From Chimonanthus salicifolius (Eukaryota; Streptophyta; Magnoliopsida; Laurales; Calycanthaceae): 64,000 bases of DNA. Shown one piece after another: positions 32,919 through 46,290 of the stretch (positions are counted from its first letter, which is position 1; each line of letters starts with the position of its first letter). Made by a program: the position numbers and the translations under genes. The stretch is taken from positions 39,802,069 to 39,866,068 of the forward strand of contig CM023535.1 in assembly GCA_013350335.1 (NCBI GenBank), given 5' to 3'. Below the pieces are notes generated by a model that searched no databases, was not told where the DNA came from, and saw nothing but the letters and a program-made list of their open reading frames with translations.

Positions 32919-33838
32919 GGGTTCGGCCATGTACCATGGCCGAACCCATGGTTCTTCATTGTGGCCAATAATTATGGTTTTGCCACTACACTTCCATGGT
33001 TTAATATTTCCTCCATCCATGTACATTTTTGTCCATAATTCATCCATATACTTAGCCCCATTAATGATTTGTTAACCATGACATAACATCCCTAAAATCA
33101 GCCACTTAATTTAATTAAATTTCCAACCATCTAATCCCATACATAATTCAATTTTTAGCCCATACCATGACCTACAAATGGGTCATGGGTTCGGCCATGG
33201 TGCATGGCCGAACCCATGATACCTTTTTCCCATTTTTCTTGGGTCCATTTTACCTCATTTGGTCCTACCATAAATGAATTTAAATCATACATTTAAATCA
33301 CCCTTCCTTAATCATCATGAGGTACATTTTTGTCCATCAATTCAACCATCATTCTCATTTATTTTTCCATGATTCTTAAAACACCAAATTCCTCAAAGTC
33401 TCCCCATGGGGTTCGGCCATGTACCATGGCCGAACCCATGGTCCATACTTTTTATTTTAAAAACTTCATTTCCACCCATTTAAACCTTGTTTAAAATACT
33501 AAAGAAAAATCCACTTAATTACCATTAACCTTCTCCATTAATTTCCATACTTTTATAACCATTAAATACATCATTCCATCACCATAGGGTTCGGCCATAC
33601 ACCATGGCCGAAGCCATGGTTCATGATTCACCATTTTTCCTATGCCTCTTGAGGCCACAAAATCATTCACACACTCCATGATTTTTCCTCATTTAAACCC
33701 CTTTAAATTTTTCCAACATTTAATCATTTACAACCCTAAAAATCATAATCATTCTCCATGGCTTTAAACTTTAAAACCCTAATTAAAATCATCAACCATT
33801 TACCATGGAGTTCGGCCATACTACATGGCCGAACCCTA
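32919..33838. repeat. Hairpin array, GGTTCGGCCAT type (5 units)
   Basis: Units begin near 32919, 33189, 33409, 33587 and 33808. Loops vary (GTACC, GGTGC, ACACC, ACTAC) while the 10-11 base arms are retained. The unit near 33587 has one arm change (GGCCGAAGCC). Confidence 0.92.
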
Positions 33839-35901
33839 TGGTCCATCAATCCATTCAAAAACCTATACTTCCATGCTTAATCCATTTAATTACATAACCT
33901 CCTTAATCCTTTTATTTATTTATTTTTTCTTAATCTATCTCTCCCATTTCATCCATTTCTCATCTTGTCATTGGATGGATTTTAGATCTAAGGCCCATAA
34001 CATTTGTGGGCACCATTCATTCTAAGAAATGGATTCCATAAACACATCTTAACCTTTAAAAAATACAAATTCTTGTTTAAGAATTCCTTACCACACCGAC
34101 GACTCCTCCGGCCTTTCTTTCTCCTTTGATTTCCTTAGCTCTTTCTCTTCTTCTTCTCCTTGTTGTTCGGTATGTGCTTGATCAAGATGGAGTCTCCAAG
34201 GTTAGGGTTCGGCTAAGGCAGGATTAGATTTTGAGAGAGGGAGAGGGGAGGAGGGGGATGGAAAATTATCTCAAGCTTGGGTCTTGGGGTGGTCGGCCAA
34301 CACTTGGGTTCTTCTTCCCTTTCTTCTAAGTTTCTTCTCCTTCTTTTTTCCTTGGATGGGGTTGGCAATGAGAGGGAGGAGGAGAGGAATGAGAGTGGCT
34401 TGAGTGGTAAGGTGAAAACCATCCAATCCTTGGTTCCTTAGACCATACACTTCCATGATGGCCTTCACCCACCAAGTATGGGCTCCCTTGTCCTTGGTGG
34501 TGGTGGTTGAGACCAAACCACCGCCATGCCAACGGTTTGGTCTCTTTGTGAGGGATGGTTTGGTCTTCCTCCCTTTGACCACTTGACCATATGATGAGAG
34601 GTATGGGTCCTCATACCTTGAGTGGTGGTGGTTGAGATGAAACCACCACCCTAAGTCCATGGTTTCTTTTGTGTTTCCTTGGGTGGTTTCAATGAGATGA
34701 AACCACTCTTTGACTTGCCCCTTTGACTTATTCACTTGACCCTAATTTGACCAACCTAATTAATTAAATTAGATCCTTACTTAGGTTAATTAATTCCTAT
34801 TTAATTTAATTCCATTAATTTCTCTTTCTAAGAAATCCACCCATGGTTGACCAAGTCAACTATGGTGGACGGCCCCCACCAACACCTACCCTACCTGCCA
34901 CCTCACTTGATGAGGTGGAGGTGGGCCCCATTCGGCCATATCACTTAAACCCCATTAATCTTAACTTAGATGATTTAAAATCATTTAATCATCTTAATCT
35001 ACTTTAATCCTCCTTAGTCCCCTTAACTTATCCATGGTTGACCAAGTCAACCATGATGGTCAGCCCCACCTTTTCGTTGGTCCACACGCCACCTCACTTA
35101 GTGAGGTGGAGGTGGGCCCCACTTGGTTATGCCATCTAAACCATCTCATCATTAACTTAGGTGGTTTAATTCCAATTCAACCCATTTCAATCAATTGGGT
35201 CACCATTGGGCCCATGGCCCCATTGAATTATTTTCTATCATTTACCTTAGAGCTTGACTCATTTTGACCCATTGCGTCCCAAATGGTTATCGGGCCCATT
35301 TTGACCATTATTGACCCCTCAGATGAATTCCATCCAATCTATGGTCCATTGGACCATACTTGGACCTTTGCCCCAAAATTTGATCCATTTAATATCCATA
35401 ACATCAAAATTCCAATTTTTCCATTATTAAAATAAATAAATGCCATATATATGTTGATTTAAAAATTCGGGCTATTACAGATATAGATGGAAGATTTTTA
35501 GGCATGAGAGAGATTATATGGTCGTGTATAACATTGCACATCTAGGATATGCGCATGTACTAAATGAGAGAGGAGCGCATGGCACTTTCTATTAAGGATT
35601 AATTGGAGGGTTCATAAAGGAAAGAGGGAGAGGGGCTCATGGCACCTTCTATTTAGATCAAGAGGAGGTTTTAAAAGAGGCAACAAGGGGTCGGCAATTG
35701 CTAATTAAAAGACAATGGGCTCACGGCAATACCCATACATTGATAGGCCGAATTTCCTTTCCTCTCTCTCCTAAGTTTCGTTCATGGCATTCACATCAAG
35801 AGAAAAAGAGGGTAGCCAGCAAGAGGGAAAAATCAAGAACAAGGAAAAGGATTAGAAGAGCAAAGAACAACTGGGGAAAAACCGAAGGAGTCACGTAAAC
35901 G

Positions 35902-36986
35902 GTTAGTAGTTGGATTTTATATTTTTGTTTAAAAGAAAAGAACCCCATGAGGTCTTGTATGGACTTAAGTTGTTAAGAAATTTTTATGGATCATGTGAAG
36001 GGTGAATGATTTTAAAAGAAAGCTATGGTTATGTAAGCCATGAGTGGCAAAGTTGTAAATACTTGCTAAAAATGGAAGGTTAGCCTTGTATGTTAATATG
36101 GTAATTATATGAGACTTAATGGACCTATGTTTTGGAACCTAAAACTTAGGTGATGAGAGTAATGGCAAATACGTAAATAGGTGAATTAATGGACCCAGGG
36201 TTACGTATGTTGGATTAAAATGAAAAGAATATTAATTAAGGTTAGACCAATGGCATTTTGGTAATATTGACTGAAAATGACGAACCCCATGGAAAATGGT
36301 TTATGGACTTAAATATTGCAAATCAAGTGGGACTTGGTTTTGATTGGTTATTATATTATAAGGTAATGGGATCTCGCAAGCGGTGCGCGATCGGTGATCG
36401 ATTCTTGGACAGAAGCGCAAGGACTCGTGAATGGTCTTTGGTAGGATTCCACCTCTTTGAAACCATGGGTTTATGGACATATGCTTATTTTATGTTTCAT
36501 GAAATTATGTTTCAAAGGATATGCTTTATATTGAATTTTAAATGCTATCTCTTGTTGTATAAGTAGCATGTGTTGATTATGTTTCCAAAGGTGATTTTAA
36601 ATGCTATGTTTATGTTATAAAATAGCATGTGTTTTATTGGCATCTCATGCATGGCATGGGGTGGAGGATTTGTAACCAGAGGGTCACACTCCGTCGGGGC
36701 GTCCGAAAAACCTATGTGCGGTACCTTGATGTGCTTTTCCATCATGAGGAATCCGGAGGGTCCAAACTCCGTCGGGGCGTCCGAAAGACCTATGTGGTGG
36801 TTACTTTTATGTACATGTGATAGGTGGGACTCATTGCATTTGTCATCATTGCATGGCATCGTTTTACATGGTTTTGGATATTATGTTATAATATATATTT
36901 TGTACTAACCATGTGTTAGCCGTAACTGGAATACCTACTGGGCGCATTGTTCTAACGCCCTACTTCTACCCTAATTGATGATACAG
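35902..36986 (+). other. Putative intron in the chromovirus 5' LTR leader
   Basis: The donor is GTTAGT at 35902 after the GGAGTCACG block. The acceptor is GATACAG ending at 36986, behind TTCTAACGCCC and CTACTTCTACCC. The 3' LTR has the same signals at 42782 and 47809. It carries no GGTTCGGCCAT hairpins and is about half as long as the introns of the 4-kb LTRs. Inferred, without transcript data. Confidence 0.45.
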
Positions 36987-37451
36987 GGAATCAGGGGAAC
37001 GATGAACGCAAAATGGGCCAGGCATAGGAGCTTGGATGATTTAGTTTATTATTTTTAGTAAAAGTTACTCATGGACTTGTATTTGAGTAGCTAGATTTCA
37101 GAATGTAATAACCTAGATGGATGGATGTTAATTTTGATAATTATGGTATTTGAATGATGATTAAGGACTTGGTGTACTTTGCTATCTGAATGGAATAGAA
37201 CTTGGTTCTATTATGATTCCGCAATTTTGATGTTAATTATTCCGCATGTTTATATTGCTATGTGTGAACCATTTTCGTGGACTTAGTCCATGCACACATA
37301 GGGTGGGCCAGTTAAGGGTCGGACTTTGGAAGTTCGGACTTAACTCGGGTCGTGACATCCCGCGCTCTATCACTCTACTCTGTTATAAAAAAAAAAATAG
37401 ACTCTAAATTTACTGGAAGGAAGCAAGTGAAAAAGGGCGGGGCATTACAAT

Positions 37452-37463
37452 TGGTATCAGAAC
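37452..37463 (+). other. Primer binding site, initiator tRNA-Met type
   Basis: TGGTATCAGAAC starts two bases after the LTR end at 37449 and matches the complement of the plant initiator tRNA-Met 3' end with one mismatch. Confidence 0.88.
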
Positions 37464-37719
37464 GAATCCGAAACATTAAATCTTTCGGAGTAAATTAATC
37501 CGGTCTCGTGCATTAATTTACTTCGTTAGACTCAGAAGAATGATAGCAAAGGAAGTATAGTCAAAATAATCGGATTATCAAACATAGCAACATAAGATGT
37601 ATTTCCCCAGAAACAAAACAAAATCAAGAGTACTTATTTGGAAATTTTCCCCAATAGTAGGATATACAAATTTTATGATGGAAACTAAGTCTTGATATGT
37701 TTCAATGGCTTAGGGAAAA

Positions 37720-40700
37720 ATGGCTCCAAGGGGAAGGCCAAGAAGAAATACCGGACAAAACCCAAATGGGGGTGATGAGGAAGAACAACAATCCCACCAA
37801 GAGGAGGAGCAACAAAGCAACGTGAACATACCAGTGGTACCTCTTGAATTGCAGAATCTGGTTCAAGCGGTGGTTACTTCGGTGCTTCAACAACACTTGA
37901 ATGATAATGGAACCACCAAGGAAAACAATGACAGGAGCATGGTCAGGGATTTCCAGCAACAGCGCCCTCCTTACTTCAAGGGGAGAGAAGGGGCTATCGG
38001 AGTGGAAAACTGGCTGAAGAAGATCTCACAGATTCTGACTCTATTGAATATCACGAGTCATGCTCACAAGATTTTACTGGCCACATCACAGCTGATTGAT
38101 GATGCTGGTAAATGGTGGGAGGTGATAGAGAAGCAGCGAGTACTTATTCCGGAAGGGGAGAGGACTGCCATGACTTGGGAGCAATTCTCAGCTACCTTCC
38201 TGGAACATTATTTTCCTGAGGAGGAGAAGGAGCGCCAGACCCAGGTTTTTCTATCTTTGGTACAAGGTACCATGACGGTGGCAGAGTACCACCAGGAGTT
38301 TCTCAATCTATATGTATATGCATTCTATATGGTGGATACAGAGTATCGGAGGGCACACAAGTTTGAACGGGGCCTTCGGCCAAGCATAAGGGCCAAGGTA
38401 ACTATATTCAAGGCAACCACATTGGCAGAGGTGGTCAGCAGGGCCACTATAGCAGAGCAAGAGATGGCTGAGTTGACACGTTTTGACAATCGCAGAACTC
38501 AGAGTGGGAGGGGTACATTCCAGCCCAACAAGAGGTTCCGACCAAACTCTAGCAGACCCTCACTATCTACTGGGTCAACAGGGGGCTTTCATCCCAATCA
38601 TCCCTCCCCATCTGCATCAATCACTCAGGCTCCTAGAGGTGGGAGCAACTGCTTTCATTGTGATCAGCCTGGCCATTTTAAGAGGGAATGTCCACAACTC
38701 AACAAACCCTCTAATACCAGGGGTTCATCTCGTCCACCAGTTAGGCCAGCTAATTCAAGTGGAGGCAGGACATTTAATCAGGCGGGAAGGCCACCTACAG
38801 GATCTGGACGGGTATTCACCTTAGCACCTCCAGCAGCAGAGGATCACTCTGTGATTCAAGGTATGGTAGTAGTCAGTAGTTCCTACGCCTTTGCATTATT
38901 TGATTCGGGAGCATCACACTCTTTCATATCTGCTGCATTTATAATTGCTGCTGGTACATTGGTACAAAAACTGTCCACATCACTCACCATTGTATCCCCC
39001 GTCGGAGACACATCATTGGGACTTATATGCACAGCAGTGAATACTGAACCTGCTGGACTCAGATTTGAGTTCAATTATTTGGTACTTGATATGTCAGAAT
39101 ATGATATTATTTTCGGCATGGATTGGTTGGCTAGCTTTAAGGCTAACATTGATTGCTATCGCCGTAGGGTGACATTTTGGTCGCCCAAGGGAAAACAACA
39201 TGTGGTACGTGCTGATAAACAAAGCAGACTGCATGAAGGGTTGAATCATCTGGTATTGAACATTATCAGAATCAACAAGGCACCGGTGGTGGAACTTTCG
39301 AAAATAGTAAGGGACTATGCAGACGTTTTTCCAAAGGAACTCCCTGGTTTGCCTGCCATGAGGGAGATCAATTTCGAAATCAAGTTGTACCCTGGCACTA
39401 CACTAGTGTCATTACCACATTACCGGATGGCACAAGTAGAGATGTCCGAATTAAAGAAGTAGATCGATGAACTGCTCAGACTGGGGTGCATTCGAAACAG
39501 TACATCGGCTTGGGGAGCTCCAGTTTTATTTGTAAAGAAGAAGGATGGTTCACTTCATATGAGTGTGGATTATCGAAAACTGAACCAGCTGACGATCAGA
39601 AACAAGTACCCTCTACCCAGGATCGATGATTTATTTGATCAACTTAAAGGTTCCAGTCATTTTTCTAAGATTGATTTGATGTCCGGATATAACCAAATCC
39701 GGGTTAGGGAGGAGGACATAGAAAAGACAGCCTTCAGAACGTGGTATGTGCTATATGAGTTTGTAGTCATGCCGTTTGGACTCACCAATGCACCGGCTGT
39801 ATTCATGGATCTTATGAACAGGATTTTCCGTCCTTACTTGGATCAATTAGTCATTGTATTTATTGATGATATTTTGATTTATTCCAAAACTCAGGAAGAA
39901 CATGTTGAGCACCTGAGAATAGTTCTGGACACTTTGAGGAAGAACAAACTATATGCTAAAACCAGTAAACGTGAATTTTGGCTATCGGAGGTCAACTTTT
40001 TGGGACATGTTATATCAGAAGAAGGTATAGTCGTGGACCCGGCTAAGATAGCGGCAGTAAGAGATTGGAAAGAGCCAAAGAATGTAACCGAAATCCGTAG
40101 CTTTTTGGGATTGGCTGGTTATTATAGGAAATTTATCATGGACTTCTCAAAAATTGCATCTCCACTTACTCGACTCACTCAGAAAGGAGTCAAATATGAA
40201 TGGCCAGATTTGTGTAACCAGATATTTGAAGATCTAAAGATGAGACTTACCAATGCTTCTATCCGAGTTTTGTCGGAGAAAGGCAAGTGTTATGAGGTAC
40301 AATGCGATGCTTAGGAGAGGGACTGGGGTGTACACTCAGTCAAAGTAATCGTGTGGTGGCATAAGGATCATGACAGTTGAAAATACATGAACGTCTCTAT
40401 CCTACACACGATATGGAATTAGCCGCAGTGGTTTTCGCTCTCAAAAGCTGGAGACATTATCTTTATGGCGAGAAATTTGAAGTGTTTTCAGATCATAAGA
40501 GCTTGAAGTACTTGTTTGATCAGAAAGAGCTCAACTTGAGGCAGCGCAGATGGATGGAATATCTGCTGGATTATGAGTTCGCACTTCGTTATCACCCTAG
40601 CAAGGCGAAGGTGGCAGATGCCCTCAGCCGTTTATCACATGCATCAGTGGCATGTTTGATTAGGACAGAATGGGAGATGCTAAATACCATTCGAGAGTTT

Positions 40701-42176
40701 AAACTTTACCTTAATAACCATGGGACTATATACAATTTGATCATACGATACAAATGGTTACCAAGGTTGAACAGGAACAGCGGACAGACTCTGAGGTGGA
40801 GGAGATTTCGGCCAAGATGTCTACTAGTGAAGTTATACTAGAATGGGAGTTACGACCAGGACAGGGTCTTCTATTCCGAGGAAGGATTTATGTACCTAAG
40901 AGCTGCAGAAAAGAGTTATTGGTTGAGGCACATCAGACCAAACTCTCTATTCATCCGGGCAACACTAAGATGTATCACGACCTGAAAAGACATTACTGGT
41001 GGCACGGACTCAAAAGAGATGTGGCAGAATTTGTGGCGCATTGCTTAACGTGTCAGCAGGTTAAGACGGAACATCAGAAGCCACCAGGGTTACTCAAACC
41101 CTTACCAGTGCCGGAATGGAAATGGGAACACATCTCCATGGATTTTGTGACAGGGTTGCCAAGGTCTTCAAAGGGGAACGATGCTATATGGGTCGTGGTA
41201 GACCGACTGACCAAGTCTGCACATTCATTCCTATTAAGATGACAGAATCATCTGAGAATTTGGGTCAGCGGTATATCAAGGATATCATCGATTGCATGGT
41301 ATACCTCGGACTACTGTGTCTGATAGAGATGGTCGATTCACCGACAGAGTATGGCAGAGCATGTAGTCGGCCATGGGAACAAATCTACTGATTAGTACGG
41401 CATTCCATACACAGACTGATGGACAGTCTGAGAGGACAATACAGACACTGAAGGATATGTTGAGAGCATGTATGCTAGATTTCAAGGGTGGATGGGAGGA
41501 TCACTTGTCGTTGGTAGAATTCTTATACAACAACAGTTACCAGGCAAGCCTCCAGATGGCACCATTTAAGGCATTATATGGTAGACCATGTAGGTCACCT
41601 GTGTGTCGGACAGAGGCCGGTGAGCCTGCATTGATTGGACGTGAGTTGGTTGCAGAGACTACAGCGCAGGTACAGTTGATACGGCAACATTTATTGACTG
41701 CGCAGAGTCGTCAGAAGAGCTATGCTGACAAGAGAAGGAGGTTCCTTGAATTTGAAGTGGGAGACATGGTGTTCTTAAAAGTCTCGCCACGAAAGGGACA
41801 CATGAGATTTGGAAAGAAAGGGAAATATTCGCCAAGATATGTAGAACCGTTTTCAATCATAAGAAGGATGGGGGACGTGGCTTATCAATTGGCACTCCCA
41901 TCACAGTTGGCATCTTTACACGATGTGTTCCATATATCGATGTTGAGGAAGTATAATCCTGATCCTTCTCATGTTCTGAACACACAAGATATAGAGGTAC
42001 AAAGTGACGTGACATACGTTGAAAAGCCTGTCCGAGTGGTGGACATGGAACAAAGGGTATTATGGAACCGAGCAATCCAGTTTATCAAGGTAGTATGGGA
42101 TCGACATGGCATTGAGGAAGCCACATGGGAACTCGAATCGGAAATGAAGAAAGCTCATCCTGAGCTATTTCTATAA
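37720..42176 (+). pseudogene. Chromovirus gag-pol polyprotein, disabled
   Basis: ATG 37720 opens 580 residues of gag and protease: capsid-like region (ENWLKKISQIL ... KWWEVIEKQR ... FLEHYFP, residues 90-170), zinc knuckle CFHCDQPGHFKREC near residue 310, and protease site FDSGASHSF near residue 393. A stop at 39460-39462 falls between protease and reverse transcriptase; the same frame continues with [22 protein letters not shown] and catalytic FIDDIL (near 39860). A frameshift and stops lie at 40310-40380 in RNase H ([18 protein letters not shown] follows). Another frameshift lies between RNase H and integrase (about 40754-40841). Integrase has HQTKLSIHPG ... HCLTCQQVK, ISMDFVTGLP, shifts at about 41225-41370, then QTDGQSERT and GDMVFLKVSP. 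It ends in a chromodomain (VKVVWDRHGIEEATWELE-like, near 42080-42140). Order and chromodomain indicate Tekay/Del. Confidence 0.95.
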
Positions 42177-42220
42177 AGGTTTGAAACCCTACTTCACTCG
42201 ATTTTTGGGACTAAAATTTT

Positions 42221-42230
42221 AAAAAGAGGG
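42221..42230 (+). other. Polypurine tract of the chromovirus
   Basis: AAAAAGAGGG lies six bases before the 3' LTR start at 42237 and resembles the tracts at 12655 and 15119. Confidence 0.82.
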
Positions 42231-44361
42231 TTGTATTGTAACACCTCGGATTTTTAGATTATTTAAATATATGAAAATTTCCCTTTTAAATTTGTGAATT
42301 ATTAAATAAATGTGCATGGCCGAATTTTAGATTTTAAATCTATGTTTATGTGCATGGAAGATATAGATGAAAGATTTTTAGGAATGAGATAGATTATATG
42401 GCCGTGTATGACATTGCACATCTAGGATATGCGCATGTACTAAATGAGAGAGGAGCGTATGGCACTTTCTATTAAGGATTAATTGGAGGGTTCATAAAGG
42501 AAAGAGGGAGAGGGCTGCATGGCACCTTCTATTTAGATCAAGAGGAGGTTTTAAAAGAGGCAACAAGGGGTCGGCAATTGCTAATTAAAAGACAATGGGA
42601 TCACGGCAATACCCATACATTGATAGGCCGAATTTCCTTTCCTCTCTCTCCTAAGTTTCATTCACGACATTCACATCAAGAGAAAAGGAGGGCAGCCAAC
42701 AAGAGGGAAAAATCAAGAAGAAGGAAAAGGATTAGAAGAGTAAAGAACAACCGGGGAAAAACCGAAGGAGTCGCGTAAACGGTTAGTAGTTTGATTTTAT
42801 ATTTGTTTAAAAGAAAAGAACCCCATGAGGTCTTGTATGGACTTAAGTTGTTAAGAAATTTTTATGGATCATGTGAAGGGTGAATGATTTTAAAAGAAGG
42901 ATGGGTTATGTAAGCCATGAGTGGCAAAGTTGTAAATACTTGCTAAAAAATGGAAGGTTAGCCTTGTATGGCAATATGGTAATTATATGAGAATTAATGG
43001 ACCTGTAATGGCCCGGAATTTGTAAATCAATATGCATGTGTTATTATTTTATTTTTAATGGTGAAGATTGGAAATCTAATGGAATAGATGGTAAATGGAT
43101 CAAAATGTGGACAAAGGCCCAACTAGGGCCCAATGGGTTAGGGATTGGATTTAAGTTTACTTAAAGGGTCAATGGTGGTCAAATTGTGCCCAATACCCAT
43201 TTGGAACCCAATGGATTAAGATGATGTAAGCTTTAAGGTAAATGGGTAAGATGAAAATGTAATTGGGCCATGGGCCCAATGGTGATCCAATTGGAATGAA
43301 TTGAATGGGTTCAATTCAGTTAAGTCAATTTGAAGTTGACCAAGGTAACATGGTCCAATGGGACCCACCTCCACCTCATCAAGTGAGGTGGCGTGTGGAC
43401 CCAAGGTTTGGTGGGGCCGGCCACCATGGTTGAATTGGTCAACCATGGGTGTATCAAGGCAAGTTAAGTAAGTGGAATTAAGCTAAATGGGGTTAATTAG
43501 CCTAATGATTTAATTAAATAATTAAGTAAGTTTATCCAAAAAGGTGGTCAAAGAGGGGAGACCAAACCACCTTATCCTTAAGCACTAAAAAAACGTTGGC
43601 TAGTGTGCCTGGACCATAAAGCACGTAAAAGATCTTAGGGGTTGGTGGGAGAAATTAAAAGTAAGCTTTATCTTAGCCAATCAAAAGGAGATAGGCTTAT
43701 CTTGTTTTCTCATCTCTTCCATCTAACTCTCATTTCACTCTCTCCCCATTTGACTCTCTCATGGCAGTCCCACACTAGGAAGAGGAAGAAGAAAAAAAAA
43801 ATTAAGGAGAAAAGAAGAGAAGGAGAGAAGAAAGAAATGCAATTTCTTAGTTCATTACTCTAAGATCAAGGTTTATTATCTTCCCTCTCATCATCTTCTC
43901 CTCTCTCTCTCTTAAGCAAACCCTACCTTGGTCGATCCTAAGTTAGGAGGGTTTCACCATTGATCAAGCATCTTGGCCGACCAAAGATCAAGAGGAAGGA
44001 GAAAGGAGGCCAAGGAGTCCGACGGCAGTGGCGGAAGTCAGAGGAGGCGTCGGATTGTAAGTATTTTCTTAAACAAGAAATTTTGGATTTTTAGGGTTTA
44101 AGATTTGGGATTCATTTTGTAAAAATAATGGTGGCCAAATGATTTTATGCCATGGATTTTAAATCCATCAATTTGAAAGATGGAAAGTGGAGGAAACCCT
44201 AACGGATAAATTAGGGTTAGGGAAAGAAAAAAATAATAATAATAAATGGACTAAGGGTTATGTAATTAATGTGTGAATTTTTTAGGGTTTTAAGGAATGA
44301 AGGACATTATGTAATTTAGTTAATTAAGCATGGATGTGTATGCTTTGGAATCAAGGGCCAT

Positions 44362-44790
44362 TGGGTTCGGCCATGTAGTATGGCCGAACCCCATGGTAAG
44401 TGAATTGTATTGGTTAGGGTTTTGTAAAAAAAATGGAAGCATGGAGAATGTTTATAATTTTTAGGGTTGTAAATAACTGAATGTGGTGAATTTTGTAAAG
44501 AGGTTTTAAATGAGAGAATCATAAGAGATGGAAGATAATTTTAATGACCTCAAAAAGAATGGTTTAGGGTTTTAAGTGCTTAATGATTAGATGTAGTTAA
44601 TGTGTGATTTTTTTTAGGGTTTTAAGGAATGGAGGTTATGGAAGGTAATTTGGACATTTTTAATGGAATGTTAGGGTTTTGTGAGAATGAAATTCATGAA
44701 TAAATGTAAATGTGTTATGGTCAAAAAGGGCACCCATGGATGATGGATCATGAACCATGGGTTCGGCCATGGTGTATGGCCGAACCCTAT
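44362..44790. repeat. Hairpins, GGTTCGGCCAT type (2 units)
   Basis: Units begin near 44362 (loop GTAGT) and 44759 (loop GGTGT). Both have perfect 11-base arms. Confidence 0.92.
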
Positions 44791-45920
44791 GGTGATCAAA
44801 TGGTGAAATTGTGAAATGATGATGTATGTGAAGTAATGGAAAAATGAATGGAAAATGATGGTTTTATGATGGTTGTAAATGGATTTAAATGTGATTAAGG
44901 ATGGTGATTTAAATGTATAAGTTAAGCCCCTTCATGGAAGGGCTTATGATGGGTTCAAATGTATAAGTAGGCCAAAGAAGAAAAAGGGAATGAGTGGGTA
45001 ATGGACTCATTGTAGTTAAATGCATGAAGTAAACCCCATGGGAAGATTTGATGAATGGGGTATTTTGAACCCATGACCCAATTTTATGAGACAATTGATG
45101 GGTTAAGTATGGAACTATATGTGTGTTTAAATTAATAAGGACTAGGCTAATTAGATGGTGGAATTTTAGTGATCTTGTGACATGTTGATGAATCATTGAT
45201 GGATCCAAGATTTTGGATCTATCATGGGTCTAAGAATGGAGAAATAAAAATGAGTAATTAATTATGTGAAGGAGTAGTGGCAAAATTGTAAATAATGGCC
45301 AAATTCAAGAACTCTATGAGAAATGATCATGGATATAAGTGCAATTATGGTAACCTTAAGTATGTGATTAATGGATTTAAAGGTTAAAAACATGGACTAA
45401 TTATGTGTATGTAATAAGGTATTGGATATCGCGAGTGGTACGCGTGTCGGTAGCCGGATTGTTGGACGAAACCGTAAAAGGACGTGAGTCGGTATTCGGT
45501 AGAATTCCTACCTTTTTGTCAGCCATGGATTGAGTGATGGTTTCTTTGAATTATTTTGGAAATTATATGGTTTGTTTTAAGATGGGTTTTGGATTTAGAA
45601 TTATGTGATGTCTTCCTTTAATTTATTTTGGTAATCATGTTGTTGTTTTTAAGATGGGTTTTGGATTTTGGTATTATGTGATGAGTTTCCTTTGATTTAT
45701 TTTGACAATCATGGGATTGTTTTAAGATGGGTTTTATGACTATGATTTACATATATTACATGGCATATGGCATCTACATCTCATGCATGGCATGGGAGGG
45801 ATATGACAGGGGAAGGATGAAATAAAACCGGAGTCCATGCTCCGTTGGGGCGACCGATAAACAGACATGGGGATATTTTGATGTGTTTGATTTATCAGGG
45901 ATGTTGTATGTAATTATGAT

Positions 45921-46290
45921 ACCTTGATGATGGTTCTTCCATCAAGGGGAATGATTTGTGATTGTTTATATGTGGACGATGTTTTGCCGTCCAGGGGAAT
46001 GATTTGTGATTGTTTATATTTGGACGAGGTTTTGCCGTCCAGGGGAATGATTTGTGATTGTTTATATCTGGACAAGGTTTTGCCGTCCAGGGGAATGATT
46101 TGTGATTATTTATATCTTGACAAGGTTTTGCCGTCAAGGGGGATGATTTGTGATTGTTTATATCTGGACGAGGTTTTGCCGTCCAGGGGAATGATTTGTG
46201 ATTGTTTATATTTGGACGAGGTTTTGCCGTCCAGGGGAATGATTTGTGATTGTTTATATCTTGACGAGGTTTTGCCGTCAAGGGGGATAT
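45921..46290 (+). repeat. 48-bp tandem hairpin array, about 7-8 copies
   Basis: Each 48-base unit has a hairpin of form CTGGACG-AGGTTTTGC-CGTCCAG followed by GGGAATGATTTGTGATTGTT. Units near 46110-46135 and 46258-46283 instead have TTGACx / xGTCAA arms, and the first has CTTGATG / CATCAAG. The length is a multiple of three, so a repetitive open frame appears, but it is a by-product of the array. Confidence 0.95.

Larger units (their letters stand above)
31436..35479 (-). mobile_element. Solo LTR (minus strand), 4.04 kb, target duplication GATAT
   Basis: It starts TGTAACGCCCGCC and ends TTCGGGCTATTACA, flanked by GATAT at 31431-31435 and 35480-35484. Subfamily and length match 8713-12564 and 43004-46942. 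On the minus strand the order is palindrome-rich 5' part (CCACCTCA...TGAGGTGG units near 34900 and 35088, GTTGAC...GTCAAC near 34847 and 35037), purine-rich block with donor-like GTAAGG at 34091, hairpin array, 64-bp array, acceptor-like CAG at 31900, and end block. No coding capacity is credible. Confidence 0.92.
31308..37449 (+). mobile_element. 5' LTR of the chromovirus (split by a nested solo LTR)
   Basis: It starts TGTAACACCTTGG and ends GGGCGGGGCATTACA. After the first 128 bases it is interrupted by 31436-35479 and continues at 35480. TTTTAAAAG near 35651 is a weak TATA candidate. A purine-rich block ends at the donor-like GTTAGT at 35902, and the acceptor-like GATACAG ends at 36986. 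CTCCGTCGGGGCGTCCG blocks lie near 36690 and 36770, TACTGGGCGCATTG...CGCCC near 36935, and GGCCAGTTAAGGGTCGG near 37307. Confidence 0.92.

Noticed and set aside
34271..34735. 154-residue open frame on the minus strand
   Set aside because: It crosses the purine-rich exon-like block of a solo LTR, has low complexity, and has no counterpart frame in sibling LTRs.
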